Shown: positions 25,642-34,685 of the stretch, piece after piece
How positions within the stretch are numbered: position 1 is the stretch's first letter
Layout: each line of letters starts with the position of its first letter
Source of the DNA: Flavobacterium quisquiliarum
GTDB taxonomy: Bacteria > Bacteroidota > Bacteroidia > Flavobacteriales > Flavobacteriaceae
Direction: 5' to 3'
Length of the DNA stretch: 64,000 nucleotides
Assembly: GCF_019308285.1 (NCBI RefSeq)
Contig: NZ_WWEM01000019.1
Span: forward strand, 101,297 to 165,296
Translations under genes and position numbers: made by a program
The notes under the pieces: generated by a model
The model's input: only the letters and a program-made list of their open reading frames with translations
Databases searched by the model: none
What the model was told of the DNA's origin: nothing

Positions 25642-27447
25642 TTAGAAGCAGTAAGTGTTTTCTGCAACCAATTTTTCTGCAATTTTTTCTCTAAGTGCCA
25701 CAACATTTGGCAGGTTAGTATATTTAGTGAAACGTTTAAGTCCCATTAACATCATACGTTGTTCGTCACCTTCAGCGAAAGAAGCGATTCCTTCTTTTCC
25801 TCTTAAGTTAACAATATCAACCGCTTTGTATAAGTATAATTTTGCCATAGCAATTTGCTCTTGAACTTTATCTTCGCCTTGAGCTTTTGCTAATTTTTCA
25901 GTTCTCAAAATAGTACTTTCAGCCATGTAGATTTCGATCAAGATATCAGAAGCAGCCATCAATAATTGTTGGTGAGCATCTAATTCAGGACCATATTTTT
26001 GAACAGCGCTTCCTGCAACCATCAAGAAAACTTTCTTCAAGTTTGCAATGATTCCTTTTTCTTCAGAGAATAATTCAGAGAAATCAGGAGTATCAAAAGA
26101 TGGAATTCCCATTAATTCTTCTTGAACTTTCATTGCTGGTCCAAGTAAATCAACGTGACCTTTCATTGCTTTTTTGATCAACATACCAACAGAAAGCATT
26201 CTGTTAATTTCGTTTGTTCCTTCGTAGATACGAGCGATACGGGCATCTCTCCAAGCACTTTCCATTGGAGTATCTTCAGAGAATCCCATTCCACCAAAAA
26301 TCTGAATTCCTTCATCAGAACAAGATTGAACGTCTTCAGAAACCGCTACTTTCAAGATAGAACACTCGATAGCATATTCTTCAACACCTTTTAATTCAGC
26401 TTCTTGATGAGAAGTTCCTTCTGCTTCACGAGCAGCAATTCTGTCTTCGATGTCTTTTGCAGCACGGTAAGAAGCACTTTCTCCAGCGTAAGCATTAGTT
26501 GCCATTTCAGCTAATTTAGAACGGATAGCGCCAAAAGATGAAATAGAAGTGTTGAACTGAATTCTTTCGTTAGCATATTTTACAGCTCCAGAAGTAACTC
26601 TTCTTTGAGCATCTAAACAAGCCGCAGCCAATTTAATACGTCCAACATTCAAAGCATTCATAGCGATTTTGAAACCGTTTCCTCTTTCAGATAACATGTT
26701 TTCAACCGGAACTTTTGTTTCGTTGAAGAAAACCTGACGAGTAGAAGAAGCACGGATTCCTAATTTATGCTCTTCTTCATTCATAGAAATTCCGTTTGAA
26801 GGATCGTTTTCTACGATGAAACCTGTAATATTTTTATCATCTCCAATACGAGCAAAAACGATGAAAACGCTACAGAAACCTGCATTCGAAATCCACATTT
26901 TTTGACCTGTGATAGAGTAGTATTTTCCATCTTCAGATAAAACTGCTTTAGTTTTTCCTGAGTTAGCATCAGATCCTGCTCCTGGCTCAGTTAAACAGTA
27001 AGCACCAAACCATTCTCCAGAAGCTAATTTTGGAACGTATTTTTTCTTTTGTTCTTCAGATCCATAAAGGGTGATTGGCATAGTTCCAATTCCTGTATGT
27101 GCACCAAAAGCAGTTGAGAACGAACCTGTTGCTCCAGAAATGTAGTCACAAACTAACATTGTAGAAACAAATCCCATTCCTAATCCACCGTATTCTTCAG
27201 GAACTGCAACTCCTAAAAGCCCCAATTCACCAGCTTTACGCATAGATGATTCTGTGTAAGCGTAATCTTTTTTCTCAAAACGATCTTTATGCGCCCATAA
27301 TTCTTTGTCAACGAACTCTTTTACAGAGTCACGCATCATTAACTGCTCTTCCGAGAAATCTTCTGGTGTGAAGATGTCCTCGCATTTTGTTTCTTTAACT
27401 AAAAACTGACCACCACGTGTCACGTTTTTTTCGATTGTATCTGCCAT
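25642..27447 (-). CDS. Acyl-CoA dehydrogenase
   Basis: 601 residues with the three-part acyl-CoA dehydrogenase core: helical N-domain, middle domain (YCLTEPGAGSDANSGKTKA, KMWISNAGF) and C-domain (QIFGGMGFSEDTPMESAWRDARIARIYEGTNEI), followed by ~170 extra residues as in very-long-chain types. The Glu in YEGTNEI is in the region of the catalytic base. It makes the first double bond in fatty-acid oxidation and is the last gene of the MarR-controlled operon. Confidence 0.92.
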   Translation of the reverse strand: MADTIEKNVTRGGQFLVKETKCEDIFTPEDFSEEQLMMRDSVKEFVDKELWAHKDRFEKKDYAYTESSMRKAGELGLLGVAVPEEYGGLGMGFVSTMLVCDYISGATGSFSTAFGAHTGIGTMPITLYGSEEQKKKYVPKLASGEWFGAYCLTEPGAGSDANSGKTKAVLSEDGKYYSITGQKMWISNAGFCSVFIVFARIGDDKNITGFIVENDPSNGISMNEEEHKLGIRASSTRQVFFNETKVPVENMLSERGNGFKIAMNALNVGRIKLAAACLDAQRRVTSGAVKYANERIQFNTSISSFGAIRSKLAEMATNAYAGESASYRAAKDIEDRIAAREAEGTSHQEAELKGVEEYAIECSILKVAVSEDVQSCSDEGIQIFGGMGFSEDTPMESAWRDARIARIYEGTNEINRMLSVGMLIKKAMKGHVDLLGPAMKVQEELMGIPSFDTPDFSELFSEEKGIIANLKKVFLMVAGSAVQKYGPELDAHQQLLMAASDILIEIYMAESTILRTEKLAKAQGEDKVQEQIAMAKLYLYKAVDIVNLRGKEGIASFAEGDEQRMMLMGLKRFTKYTNLPNVVALREKIAEKLVAENTYCF

Positions 27448-27485
27448 GATTATGTTTTTTTTATATTTTGTTTTTGTTCAATCTT

Positions 27486-27640
27486 GTCATTTCGACGAAG
27501 GAGAAATCTCCGCAAGTAGCTCTACAACGATTGACAAACTTTGCAGAAAATTGTCGCGGAGATTCCTCGTTCCTCGAAATGACAAACTAGATGGTTACTT
27601 TGTCGAATTACTAGTGCGATTTCTCGTTCCTCGAAATGAC
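27486..27640. repeat. Dispersed palindromic repeat between acyl-CoA dehydrogenase and thiolase genes
   Basis: Imperfect 28-nt inverted arms at 27486-27513 and 27556-27583 (outer ends GTCATTTCGA and TCGAAATGAC), plus a third copy of the right arm at 27616-27640. No coding content. The arrangement looks like a REP/MITE-type element with an extra arm. Confidence 0.7.
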
Positions 27641-27673
27641 AAACTGAACGTATACTTTACTTAATAATACTTT

Positions 27674-28855
27674 TTATAATACTTCGTAAATCCCCGCAGA
27701 ACCTTGTCCAGTTCCCACACACATACTCACGATTCCGTATTTATTACCTCTGCGTTTCATCTCATCGAATAACTGAACAGAAAGTTTAGCTCCTGTACAT
27801 CCCAGTGGGTGACCTAAAGCGATCGCTCCACCGTTTACGTTTACGATTTCTGGGTTAATGTTTAATTCGCGAGTAACTGCTAAAGCTTGTGAAGCAAAAG
27901 CCTCGTTTAACTCAATTAACTCAATATCGTTTAATGTTAAACCAGCTTGTTTCAACGCTTTCGGAATTGCTTTTACAGGACCGATACCCATAATTCTTGG
28001 CTCAACACCAGAAGAAGCAAAATTTACTAATCTGGCAATTGGCTCAAGATTTAATTCTTTAACCATGTCTTCACTCATGATTAAAACAAAAGCAGCGCCG
28101 TCACTCATTTGAGAAGAGTTCCCCGCAGTTACACTTCCGCCAGCGGCGAAAACTGGTTTTAAACCTGCCAAAGCCTCTTTAGAAGTTCCTGCTCTTGGTC
28201 CTTCGTCTTTGTTTACAACGTATGATTTAGTTTCTTTTTTACCATTTTCATTGATGAAAGTCTGCTCAACAGTAATCGGAACGATTTGTTTATCGAATTT
28301 TCCTTCTGCTTGTGCTTTCAAAGCTTTCATGTGAGAGTTGTAAGCAAACTCATCCTGATCTTCTCTAGAGATTTTGTATTGGTTAGCTACTGCTTCAGCA
28401 GTTAAACCCATTCCCCAATAGTAATCTTCGTGACCAGCAGCCGCAACTTTATAATCCGGAGTTGGTTTGTAACCTCCCATCGGGATATAACTCATACTTT
28501 CTGCACCACCCGCAATGATACAATCTGCCATTCCTGATTGGATTTTAGCAGTCGCCATTCCGATAGTTTCTAATCCAGATGCACAGTAACGGTTAACCGT
28601 TACACCAGGAACGTCTTCCACTTTTAATCCCATTAAAGAGATCAAACGTCCAACGTTTAAACCTTGTTCTGCTTCCGGCATGGCATTTCCTACCATAACG
28701 TCATCGATACGTTTTTTATCGAAATTAGGCAGTTCGTCCATCATAAACTGAATGGTCTCTGCAGCTAATTCATCAGGTCTTTTAAATCTAAAAACACCTT
28801 TTGGAGCTTTTCCAACTGCTGTTCTATATGCTTTTACTATATATGCTGTTTTCAT
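27674..28855 (-). CDS. Acetyl-CoA acyltransferase (thiolase)
   Basis: 393 residues. The nucleophilic Cys lies in VNRYCASGLETI (near residue 90), the His in NVNGGAIALGHPLGCTGAK and the second Cys in GIVSMCVGTGQGSAGI. These are the three thiolase signatures. In this operon it is expected to cleave 3-ketoacyl-CoA in beta-oxidation. Full-length. Confidence 0.93.
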   Translation of the reverse strand: MKTAYIVKAYRTAVGKAPKGVFRFKRPDELAAETIQFMMDELPNFDKKRIDDVMVGNAMPEAEQGLNVGRLISLMGLKVEDVPGVTVNRYCASGLETIGMATAKIQSGMADCIIAGGAESMSYIPMGGYKPTPDYKVAAAGHEDYYWGMGLTAEAVANQYKISREDQDEFAYNSHMKALKAQAEGKFDKQIVPITVEQTFINENGKKETKSYVVNKDEGPRAGTSKEALAGLKPVFAAGGSVTAGNSSQMSDGAAFVLIMSEDMVKELNLEPIARLVNFASSGVEPRIMGIGPVKAIPKALKQAGLTLNDIELIELNEAFASQALAVTRELNINPEIVNVNGGAIALGHPLGCTGAKLSVQLFDEMKRRGNKYGIVSMCVGTGQGSAGIYEVL

Positions 28856-28924
28856 TTGTTTTTGTTTTTTATTTGATAATTCTCTGAACCTTTGATTAAA
28901 AAATAATTAATTTTCTCTTTGACA

Positions 28925-28996
28925 GCCTCGTTAGAGGCTTACTGTTTATAGAAAATTAGATTTTTTATGTTAAAAACTCCGTAGGAGTGACCTGTT
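28925..28996. repeat. REP-like double hairpin, left copy
   Basis: Two short hairpins: GCCTCGTTAGAGGC (28925-28938) and ACTCCGTAGGAGT (28976-28988), followed by GACCTGTTT. It is an imperfect inverted copy of the element at 29475-29546 on the other side of the transposase gene. Confidence 0.75.
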
Positions 28997-28998
28997 TA

Positions 28999-29460
28999 TT
29001 ATTCAATCCAATCAAACAAATATTTTTCATCATATTCAATTTCAAATTTTTCTAAAAATGAAAGATATTCTTCTTTAAATGTTTGTTTTTTATGATTTTC
29101 TTCTTGATTTAAAATGTATTTTACAACGTTGTCCAAATGACTTTTTGAATAAGAGAATGCTCCAAATCCTTCTTGCCAGTTGAACTTTGTTTTAATCCAT
29201 TTACTATCATTAATAAATTTTGATGAACCTGCTTTAATGTCTCTAACTAAATCAGATATTGAAAGGTTTGGTTTCATTCCAATCAAAATATGAACGTGGT
29301 CCGGCATTGCAAAAATGGATAGTAGTTTTTGTCCTCTATTTGAAATAATTCCTGTAATAAATTTGTGCAATTCTTCACGGTTATCTTTTCTAATCAAATT
29401 TTCTCGGCCTTTTACAGCAAAAACAATTTGAATCTAAATTTGTGAATATGTATTTGCCAT
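28999..29460 (-). pseudogene. REP-associated tyrosine transposase (IS200-like), in-frame stop at codon 9
   Basis: From the ATG at 29460 the frame reads MANTYSQI, then TAG (29434-29436), then IQIVFAVKGRENLI and continues without interruption to 28999 (153 codons). The body has the HUH pair in MPDHVHILIG and the Tyr region GFGAFSYSKSHLDNVVKYI. These are RAYT/Y1 transposase features. A single base change explains the stop. Translation from the TTG after the stop would lack the first beta strand. REP-like hairpins flank it. Confidence 0.8.
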
Positions 29461-29474
29461 AATTTTTTTTTAAA

Positions 29475-29546
29475 ACAGGTCGCTCCTACGGAGCTGGAAC
29501 CAAAATCGCTATATTTTTTCTACAAACAGGTAACCTCTACGAGGTT
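29475..29546. repeat. REP-like double hairpin, right copy
   Basis: Hairpins GCTCCTACGGAGC (29482-29494) and AACCTCTACGAGGTT (29532-29546). The last one overlaps the stop codon of the dehydrogenase/hydratase gene. Inverted relative to 28925-28996, with shared CAGGT and TTTTCTA(C/T)AAACAG connecting sequence. Confidence 0.75.
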
Positions 29547-31935
29547 AGTTTCTCAAAGGCTTACCTTTAGTCAACATGTATTGAATTCTCTCTAAAGTCT
29601 TACGCTCAGTACAAAGAGATAAGAAAGCTTCACGTTCGATATCTAATAAATATTGTTCAGATACTAAAGTTGCTTCAGATAAATCACCTCCAGCCATTAC
29701 ATAAGCCAGTTTGTTAGCGATTTTCTTGTCATGCTCAGAAATGTATTTTCCAGCTTCCATTTGATCCGTTCCAACTAAGAACATTCCAAGAGCTTGTTTT
29801 CCTAATACTTTAACATCCGTTCTTCTGATAGGTTGTGTATAACCAGCTTCAGCCATTAACAAAGCATGTTTTTTAGCTTCAGCAATCTGACGATCTTTGT
29901 TGACTACAATAACGTCTTTTCCATGTTGAAGAAGTCCAGTATCAAAAGCCTCATATCCAGAAGTCGAAACTTTAGCCATAGCGATTGTTAAGAAATACTC
30001 TTGAAGAACGTTCAATTCCACATCGTTTTTGCGGAATAAATCTGAAGCTCTTAAAGTCATTTCTTTAGAACCACCACCTCCAGGGATAACTCCAACACCA
30101 AATTCAACTAATCCCATATAAGTTTCTGCAGCTGCAACCACTTTGTCAGCATGTAAGCTCATTTCGCATCCGCCACCAAAAGTCATTCCGTGAGGTGCTA
30201 CTACAACTGGAATAGAAGAGTAACGAACACGCATCATTGTATCTTGAAACAATTTAATTGCCATGTTCAATTCATCGTATTCCTGCTCAACCGCCATCAT
30301 GAAAATCATTCCGATATTAGCTCCAACAGAGAAATTCGCCGCTTGATTACCAATAACTAAACCTTGATATTCTTTTTCAGATAAGTCGATTGCTTTATTG
30401 ATAGCTTGAAGTACATCACCACCAATTGTATTCATTTTAGATTGGAATTCTAAGTTCAAGATTCCGTCTCCTAAATCCTGAATGATTGCACCACTATTGC
30501 TCCAAACTTTTTTGCTTTCGCGAATGTTGTTCAGAATAATGAATGAATCTTGTCCAGGAACTTTTACTTGTGATTTTGTCGGAATGTTATAGAAATAAGT
30601 CGCTCCTTCTTGTACAGTATAGAAACTGTCGCTTCCAGAAGCCAACATTTCAGTAACCCATGCAGCAGGCGCTAAACCTTCTGCTTTCATGATTTCAATT
30701 CCTTTTTCAACACCTATGGCATCCCAGATTTCGAATGGACCATTTTCCCATCCAAAACCAGCTTTCATGGCATCGTCAATTTTGTATAATTCGTCTGAGA
30801 TTTCAGGAACTCTGTTTGACACATAAGCAAACATTCCAGCGAAACTCTTACGGTAGAATTCTCCCGCTTTATCTGTTCCTTTAACTAAAACTTTAAAACG
30901 ATTGATAGGTTTATCGATAGTTTTAGTTAATTCTAAAGTTGCAAAATTTGCTTTTTTCGCAGCACGGTATTCTAATGTATCTAAGTCAAGAGAAAGAATA
31001 TCTTTATCTACTTTTTTATAAAAACCTTGTCCAGTTTTGCTTCCTAACCAATTGTTTTCCATCATTTTATTGATGAAATCAGGAAGTTTGAACAATTCAT
31101 GTTGTTCGTCGTTCGGACAGTTTTCATAAATACCATTGGCAACGTGTACCAAAGTATCCAATCCAACAACGTCAACCGTACGGAAAGTAGCCGATTTTGG
31201 ACGACCAATAACTGGTCCAGTCAATTTATCCACTTCTTCAATCGTTAATCCCATTTCTTTTACAAGGTGGAATAAACTTTGGATTCCGTAAATACCAATT
31301 CTGTTTCCAATAAACGCCGGAGTATCTTTTGCAACAACCGAAGTTTTTCCTAAGAATTTTGATCCGTATTCGTTTAAGAAATCCAATACTTCAGTAGAAG
31401 TTTTCGGACCAGGAATAATTTCAAATAATTTTAAGTAACGCGCAGGGTTAAAAAAGTGTGTGCCGCAGAAGTGCTGTTGGAAATCTTCACTTCTTCCTTC
31501 ACTCATAAAATGAATTGGAATACCAGAAGTATTAGAAGTAACCAAAGTTCCCGGTTTACGGAATTTCTCGATTTGTTCAAAAACTAATTTTTTGATATCC
31601 AAACGCTCTACAACAACCTCGATAATCCAATCAACATTGGCAATTTTTGCCATGTCATCTGTTGTATTTCCAGTCGTAATTCTGTTTGCGAATTTTTGAC
31701 TGTAAATAGGTGATGGTTTTGATTTTAATGAATTCGCCAAATGTTCGTTTACCACACGGTTGCGAACGGCTTTACTTTCAAGTGTTAATCCTTTTTTAGC
31801 TTCAGCTTCGGTCAGTTCACGCGGTACGATGTCAAGAAGTAAAACTTCGACACCAATGTTAGCAAAATGACAAGCTATACCTGAACCCATGATTCCGGAT
31901 CCAATTACAGCAACTTTTTTAATTGTGCGTTTCAT
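29545..31935 (-). CDS. 3-Hydroxyacyl-CoA dehydrogenase / enoyl-CoA hydratase fusion
   Basis: 796 residues. The N-terminal Rossmann fold has VAVIGSGIMGSGIACHFANIG, followed by the dehydrogenase C-domains (DTPAFIGNRIGIYG). The C-terminal ~300 residues are a crotonase fold (NFSVGANIGMIF, GMTFGGGCEMSLHAD). The order, dehydrogenase before hydratase, is the reverse of E. coli FadB. It performs the two middle steps of beta-oxidation. It follows marR by 45 nt. Confidence 0.92.
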   Translation of the reverse strand: MKRTIKKVAVIGSGIMGSGIACHFANIGVEVLLLDIVPRELTEAEAKKGLTLESKAVRNRVVNEHLANSLKSKPSPIYSQKFANRITTGNTTDDMAKIANVDWIIEVVVERLDIKKLVFEQIEKFRKPGTLVTSNTSGIPIHFMSEGRSEDFQQHFCGTHFFNPARYLKLFEIIPGPKTSTEVLDFLNEYGSKFLGKTSVVAKDTPAFIGNRIGIYGIQSLFHLVKEMGLTIEEVDKLTGPVIGRPKSATFRTVDVVGLDTLVHVANGIYENCPNDEQHELFKLPDFINKMMENNWLGSKTGQGFYKKVDKDILSLDLDTLEYRAAKKANFATLELTKTIDKPINRFKVLVKGTDKAGEFYRKSFAGMFAYVSNRVPEISDELYKIDDAMKAGFGWENGPFEIWDAIGVEKGIEIMKAEGLAPAAWVTEMLASGSDSFYTVQEGATYFYNIPTKSQVKVPGQDSFIILNNIRESKKVWSNSGAIIQDLGDGILNLEFQSKMNTIGGDVLQAINKAIDLSEKEYQGLVIGNQAANFSVGANIGMIFMMAVEQEYDELNMAIKLFQDTMMRVRYSSIPVVVAPHGMTFGGGCEMSLHADKVVAAAETYMGLVEFGVGVIPGGGGSKEMTLRASDLFRKNDVELNVLQEYFLTIAMAKVSTSGYEAFDTGLLQHGKDVIVVNKDRQIAEAKKHALLMAEAGYTQPIRRTDVKVLGKQALGMFLVGTDQMEAGKYISEHDKKIANKLAYVMAGGDLSEATLVSEQYLLDIEREAFLSLCTERKTLERIQYMLTKGKPLRN

Positions 31936-31980
31936 ACTTGTTATTATTTGTTTGTAGGAGAAAAAGAATGACTTTTTAGA

Positions 31981-32439
31981 CTATTCCTTTTCTGTGTTTT
32001 CTGTTGAATTAAATATGTTTTTATCGTGAATCAGTTCGTTGATGATTTCAGAAACTTCGATAAAATGATTCAGCTTTTCTTCTGAAACATGTTTTCTAAC
32101 GCTTTCATTAAACTTCAGAACTGTATTTTTAGATAAATCTCTTTTTTCTTTTCCAAAATCGGTCAGGTAGATCAAAACACCTCTGCCGTCACTTGGATTC
32201 TTTTTGCGAACTATTAAACCTTTTTCTTCCATAGATTTTAAGGTTCTGGTTAAGCTAGTTGCTTCCATGCCCATTCTTGGGCCTAGAGCGGTTGATGGAG
32301 TTCCTTCTTCTTTGTCCATACTTAAAAGAGCAAATCCCGTTGCCATTGTTGCATCGTATTTAGCAGCTTCTTCATTGTACATTCTTGAAACAGCCTGCCA
32401 AGTTGCTCTTAAAATATAATCTATCGTTTTGTCTTTCAT
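31981..32439 (-). CDS. MarR-family regulator of the beta-oxidation operon
   Basis: 152 residues with a MarR winged helix: LGPRMGMEATSLTRTLKSMEEKGLIVRKKNPSDGRGVLIYLTDFG, including the wing DGRGVLIYLT. It is the first gene of the operon with the fatty-acid enzymes and a palindrome overlaps its promoter, so autoregulation and control by an acyl-CoA ligand are likely. The ligand is inferred, not visible. Confidence 0.85.
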   Translation of the reverse strand: MKDKTIDYILRATWQAVSRMYNEEAAKYDATMATGFALLSMDKEEGTPSTALGPRMGMEATSLTRTLKSMEEKGLIVRKKNPSDGRGVLIYLTDFGKEKRDLSKNTVLKFNESVRKHVSEEKLNHFIEVSEIINELIHDKNIFNSTENTEKE

Positions 32440-32457
32440 AGGTAACTATATCGATTT

Positions 32458-32465
32458 CAAATATA
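32458..32465 (-). promoter_or_regulatory. Promoter -7 box of the marR operon
   Basis: TATATTTG on the minus strand, 18 nt ahead of the marR ATG. Confidence 0.6.
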
Positions 32466-32520
32466 ACTAAAAAATACTATGCATGCATATAATTTTTTAA
32501 TAATTTTTTGGTTAGTTATA
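32462..32520. promoter_or_regulatory. Putative MarR operator
   Basis: A central palindrome TATGCATGCATA (32478-32489) is flanked by the inverted pair TATAACTAA (32462-32470) and TTAGTTATA (32512-32520). The central dyad lies 12 nt upstream of the -7 box, where a repressor would block polymerase. Confidence 0.5.
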
Positions 32521-32660
32521 AAATATCCCTGATTTAGAGGGTTTTGGTTATTTATTTTAAGTGTAATATACTATTCTTTTTTTGTATTTTAACATTTTTA
32601 ATGCGGTAAAAATCTCTTTTTGGTTTTTAAAAAGCATTAAATTCTTTATTATGTAAAAAA

Positions 32661-33698
32661 TTATGTATTTTTTTCAATTCGTTCATCAGAATCGTAGCGT
32701 GAAATAGCATCTAGAAGAGTCTTTTTCATACGATTTCTCAGACCTTCGGGCCTTAAAATCTCCAAACAGCTTCCAAATCCTAATAGAAGTCGTTCCATTT
32801 CATAATTTGGGATTACATATATATGTATAATAACGCTCCCGTCTTCATTTTCCTTGATTAATCGCTGAGAAGTATGCAAAGGTTTTGTGATTACATAAGG
32901 AGCATTCGAAGCATCAACCCATAATTCAATACGTCTTGCTTTTAATCCTGAATTCACAGTTACGCCAATTACATCCTTATAATAATCATCAGCATCAAAA
33001 TCTTCTTCTAAGTAAGGATGATTAAAATCGTAATCAATAGAAATAATTCTGTCCAAAGCTAAATTGGTTATAGGCTGTGAGGCTTTTTTCTTCCCGATTA
33101 AGAACCAGCGGTTGTTGAATTCCTTTAAGATAAAAGGATGGAAATGAAATTTGCTTTCGTCTCTGGATTTAAAAGATTTATAGGTAATAACCAAAACCAT
33201 TTTTTTGATAATCGCCTGATATATCTCATCCAGATAATGCAGTCCTTTTAGTTTTTCATTTTTATCGAGATAGATTACAGGATTGGTATTGGACTTTTCT
33301 GAATAGATTTTGTCCTCTAATCGTTGTAGAATATCAGAAACATCATTAAATAAAGAGAAATCCTTAAATTGTTTCAGCATCGAAACTGTTTCGGTCAAAA
33401 CATTCATATCGGTTTCCGTCAGTGGAATATCGGTTATTGAAAAATCTTCGTCTTCATATTTATAATACTTTTTATCGTAAACTACGATTGGTGCATTATA
33501 ACCGAGTTTTTCACTACGCATCAGCTGAATATCCATTTGAATCGTTCGCTTGCTGATTGGGTTTTGTCTGCCTTCATATTCAAATAAAGCTTCAGAACAT
33601 TCTTCGATTAAATCTTCTAGTGTCCATTGCCTGTATTTATTCTGAAGGCATTTGTCAATCGTTTTGTAGCGTATTAAGGCGTTTTTGTTTTGTGACAT
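32661..33698 (-). CDS. WYL-domain transcription regulator
   Basis: 345 residues from the ATG at 33698; a GTG-initiated extension upstream lies in repeat DNA and is discarded. The N-terminus is a winged-helix (KTIDKCLQNKYRQWTLEDLIEECSEAL...ISKRTIQMDIQLM). A WYL domain covers ~150-260 (ITYKSFKSRDESKFHFHPFILKEFNNRWFLIGKK, a WFL variant of WYL) and a WCX-like C-terminus follows. WYL proteins often sense nucleic-acid ligands and control defence or repair genes. It is the best candidate for the 23-bp palindromes nearby; that link is inferred. Confidence 0.85.
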   Translation of the reverse strand: MSQNKNALIRYKTIDKCLQNKYRQWTLEDLIEECSEALFEYEGRQNPISKRTIQMDIQLMRSEKLGYNAPIVVYDKKYYKYEDEDFSITDIPLTETDMNVLTETVSMLKQFKDFSLFNDVSDILQRLEDKIYSEKSNTNPVIYLDKNEKLKGLHYLDEIYQAIIKKMVLVITYKSFKSRDESKFHFHPFILKEFNNRWFLIGKKKASQPITNLALDRIISIDYDFNHPYLEEDFDADDYYKDVIGVTVNSGLKARRIELWVDASNAPYVITKPLHTSQRLIKENEDGSVIIHIYVIPNYEMERLLLGFGSCLEILRPEGLRNRMKKTLLDAISRYDSDERIEKNT

Positions 33699-33714
33699 TT
33701 TTCTGTTGTTTTGC

Positions 33715-33845
33715 CACAAAGGCACGAGGACGCTAAGACTTTATTTTTTATGCCACAGATTAAAAGGATTTTAAAAATCTGCTTAAATCTGCCTAATCTG
33801 CGTGAAACAAAACTTTGCGACTTTGCGACTTTGAGAGATTAATTC
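33715..33845. repeat. Dispersed intergenic repeat (GCCACAAAGGCAC / ATCTGCG type)
   Basis: Low-complexity mosaic with GCCACAAAGGCACGAGGACG, CACAGATTAAAAGGATTTTA and repeated ATCTGC and TTTGCGACTTTGCGACTTTG. Related mosaics recur in this window at 44,640-44,848 and less clearly at 40,915-41,040. It carries no ORF. Confidence 0.55.
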
Positions 33846-33859
33846 CGTGTTATATATTT

Positions 33860-33945
33860 TGGGCGTGCCCCTCCGGGTCGGGCTTTCGGCTATATCTTTT
33901 GTTCCATTTCATTTCACAAAAGGATACCGCCTCAATCCCTCACGC
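33860..33945. other. Candidate structured RNA or conserved palindromic element
   Basis: A GC-rich island in A/T-rich DNA. It has the hairpin GGGCGTGCCC, then CCTCCGGG, GGGCTTTCGGC, and two inverted CTTTTGTT / ACAAAAGG segments, ending near CAATCCCTCACGC. The base composition and nested pairings are unlike the neighbouring repeats. Its family and strand are not certain; a match to a Bacteroidetes RNA motif such as Flavo-1 is only a suggestion. Confidence 0.4.
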
Positions 33946-33947
33946 AT

Positions 33948-34562
33948 TTACGTTAATAATGAAATCTCTTTTTCAATATTAATTCTTGCTTTTTCCTCAT
34001 ACAAACTCCTAAACTCATCAGTCTGAAAAATAAACTCATTCTCCAGAAAATGTTTCAACGCTTTCGCGCGTCCGGGTTTGTATAGAAAATCAGGATAAAT
34101 ACGATATTCTTTTCTAATTTGCTCAAAATAGATTTTATAATCTTCCCAATCTTTAGCGAGTATTTTCAAATCAAAATCGATTAACCAATTAATATCTTCA
34201 ATAGAATTATGTTGATGTTGTTGTGTAGCACAAATTGCATTAAAGACCAATTGTTTATTTAGATTGACATTTTCAGGTAAAATAGCGAACGCAAACTCAG
34301 CACTTTTGAGTTCATTATCTTTTTTGGAAGCCGAATACACAAAATCATGATAAAAGATTGAAAATAATATTTCATCGGGATTTTGAAGTTTATCACGATA
34401 CGTTTCAAAACTGGCAATCATTTCTTTTAAATGCGTGAGATTGTGGTAATGCCTTGATTTTTTGGAATATACCTTTTCTAAATCCAACCAGTTATGCTGA
34501 ATTTCATTCTTTGAAAAGCCAATATTAGATAGTAAATCAGAATAAATTTCTTTTAAATTCAT
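33948..34562 (-). CDS. HD-superfamily metal-dependent hydrolase-like protein
   Basis: 204 residues. The HD-type pattern is visible as H..YHNLTHLKEM near residue 38, FYHDFVYSAS near 69 (HD pair) and a later D in DFDLKILAKDW. These proteins are annotated as predicted metal-dependent HD phosphohydrolases with unknown substrate. It is divergent from the RNA-repair operon and shares the palindrome at 34597-34619, so a role in RNA end processing is possible but not shown. Confidence 0.75.
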   Translation of the reverse strand: MNLKEIYSDLLSNIGFSKNEIQHNWLDLEKVYSKKSRHYHNLTHLKEMIASFETYRDKLQNPDEILFSIFYHDFVYSASKKDNELKSAEFAFAILPENVNLNKQLVFNAICATQQHQHNSIEDINWLIDFDLKILAKDWEDYKIYFEQIRKEYRIYPDFLYKPGRAKALKHFLENEFIFQTDEFRSLYEEKARINIEKEISLLT

Positions 34563-34575
34563 CTTGTTTTTTAAT

Positions 34576-34583
34576 CAAATTTA
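34576..34583 (-). promoter_or_regulatory. Promoter -7 box of the HD gene
   Basis: TAAATTTG on the minus strand, 14 nt ahead of the ATG at 34562 and 13 nt from the edge of palindrome A1. Confidence 0.5.
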
Positions 34584-34596
34584 AAATTCTTTTTTT

Positions 34597-34635
34597 ACTG
34601 CGCAAAATAATTGCGTAGTAGTTTTGAAATCTTTG
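34597..34635 (+). promoter_or_regulatory. Operator-promoter A1 of the RNA-repair regulon
   Basis: 23-bp palindrome (ACTGCGCA, 7 nt, TGCGTAGT; 34597-34619), then 8 nt, then AATCTTTG (34628-34635), a variant of the TAnnTTTG box. The same geometry recurs at four other places. Lies between the divergent HD gene and the RNA-repair leader and may serve both. Confidence 0.75.
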
Positions 34636-34685
34636 CTCAAGAAATAAAACAAATAGTATTTCTAAAAAAATGAAACAAAAATTTT

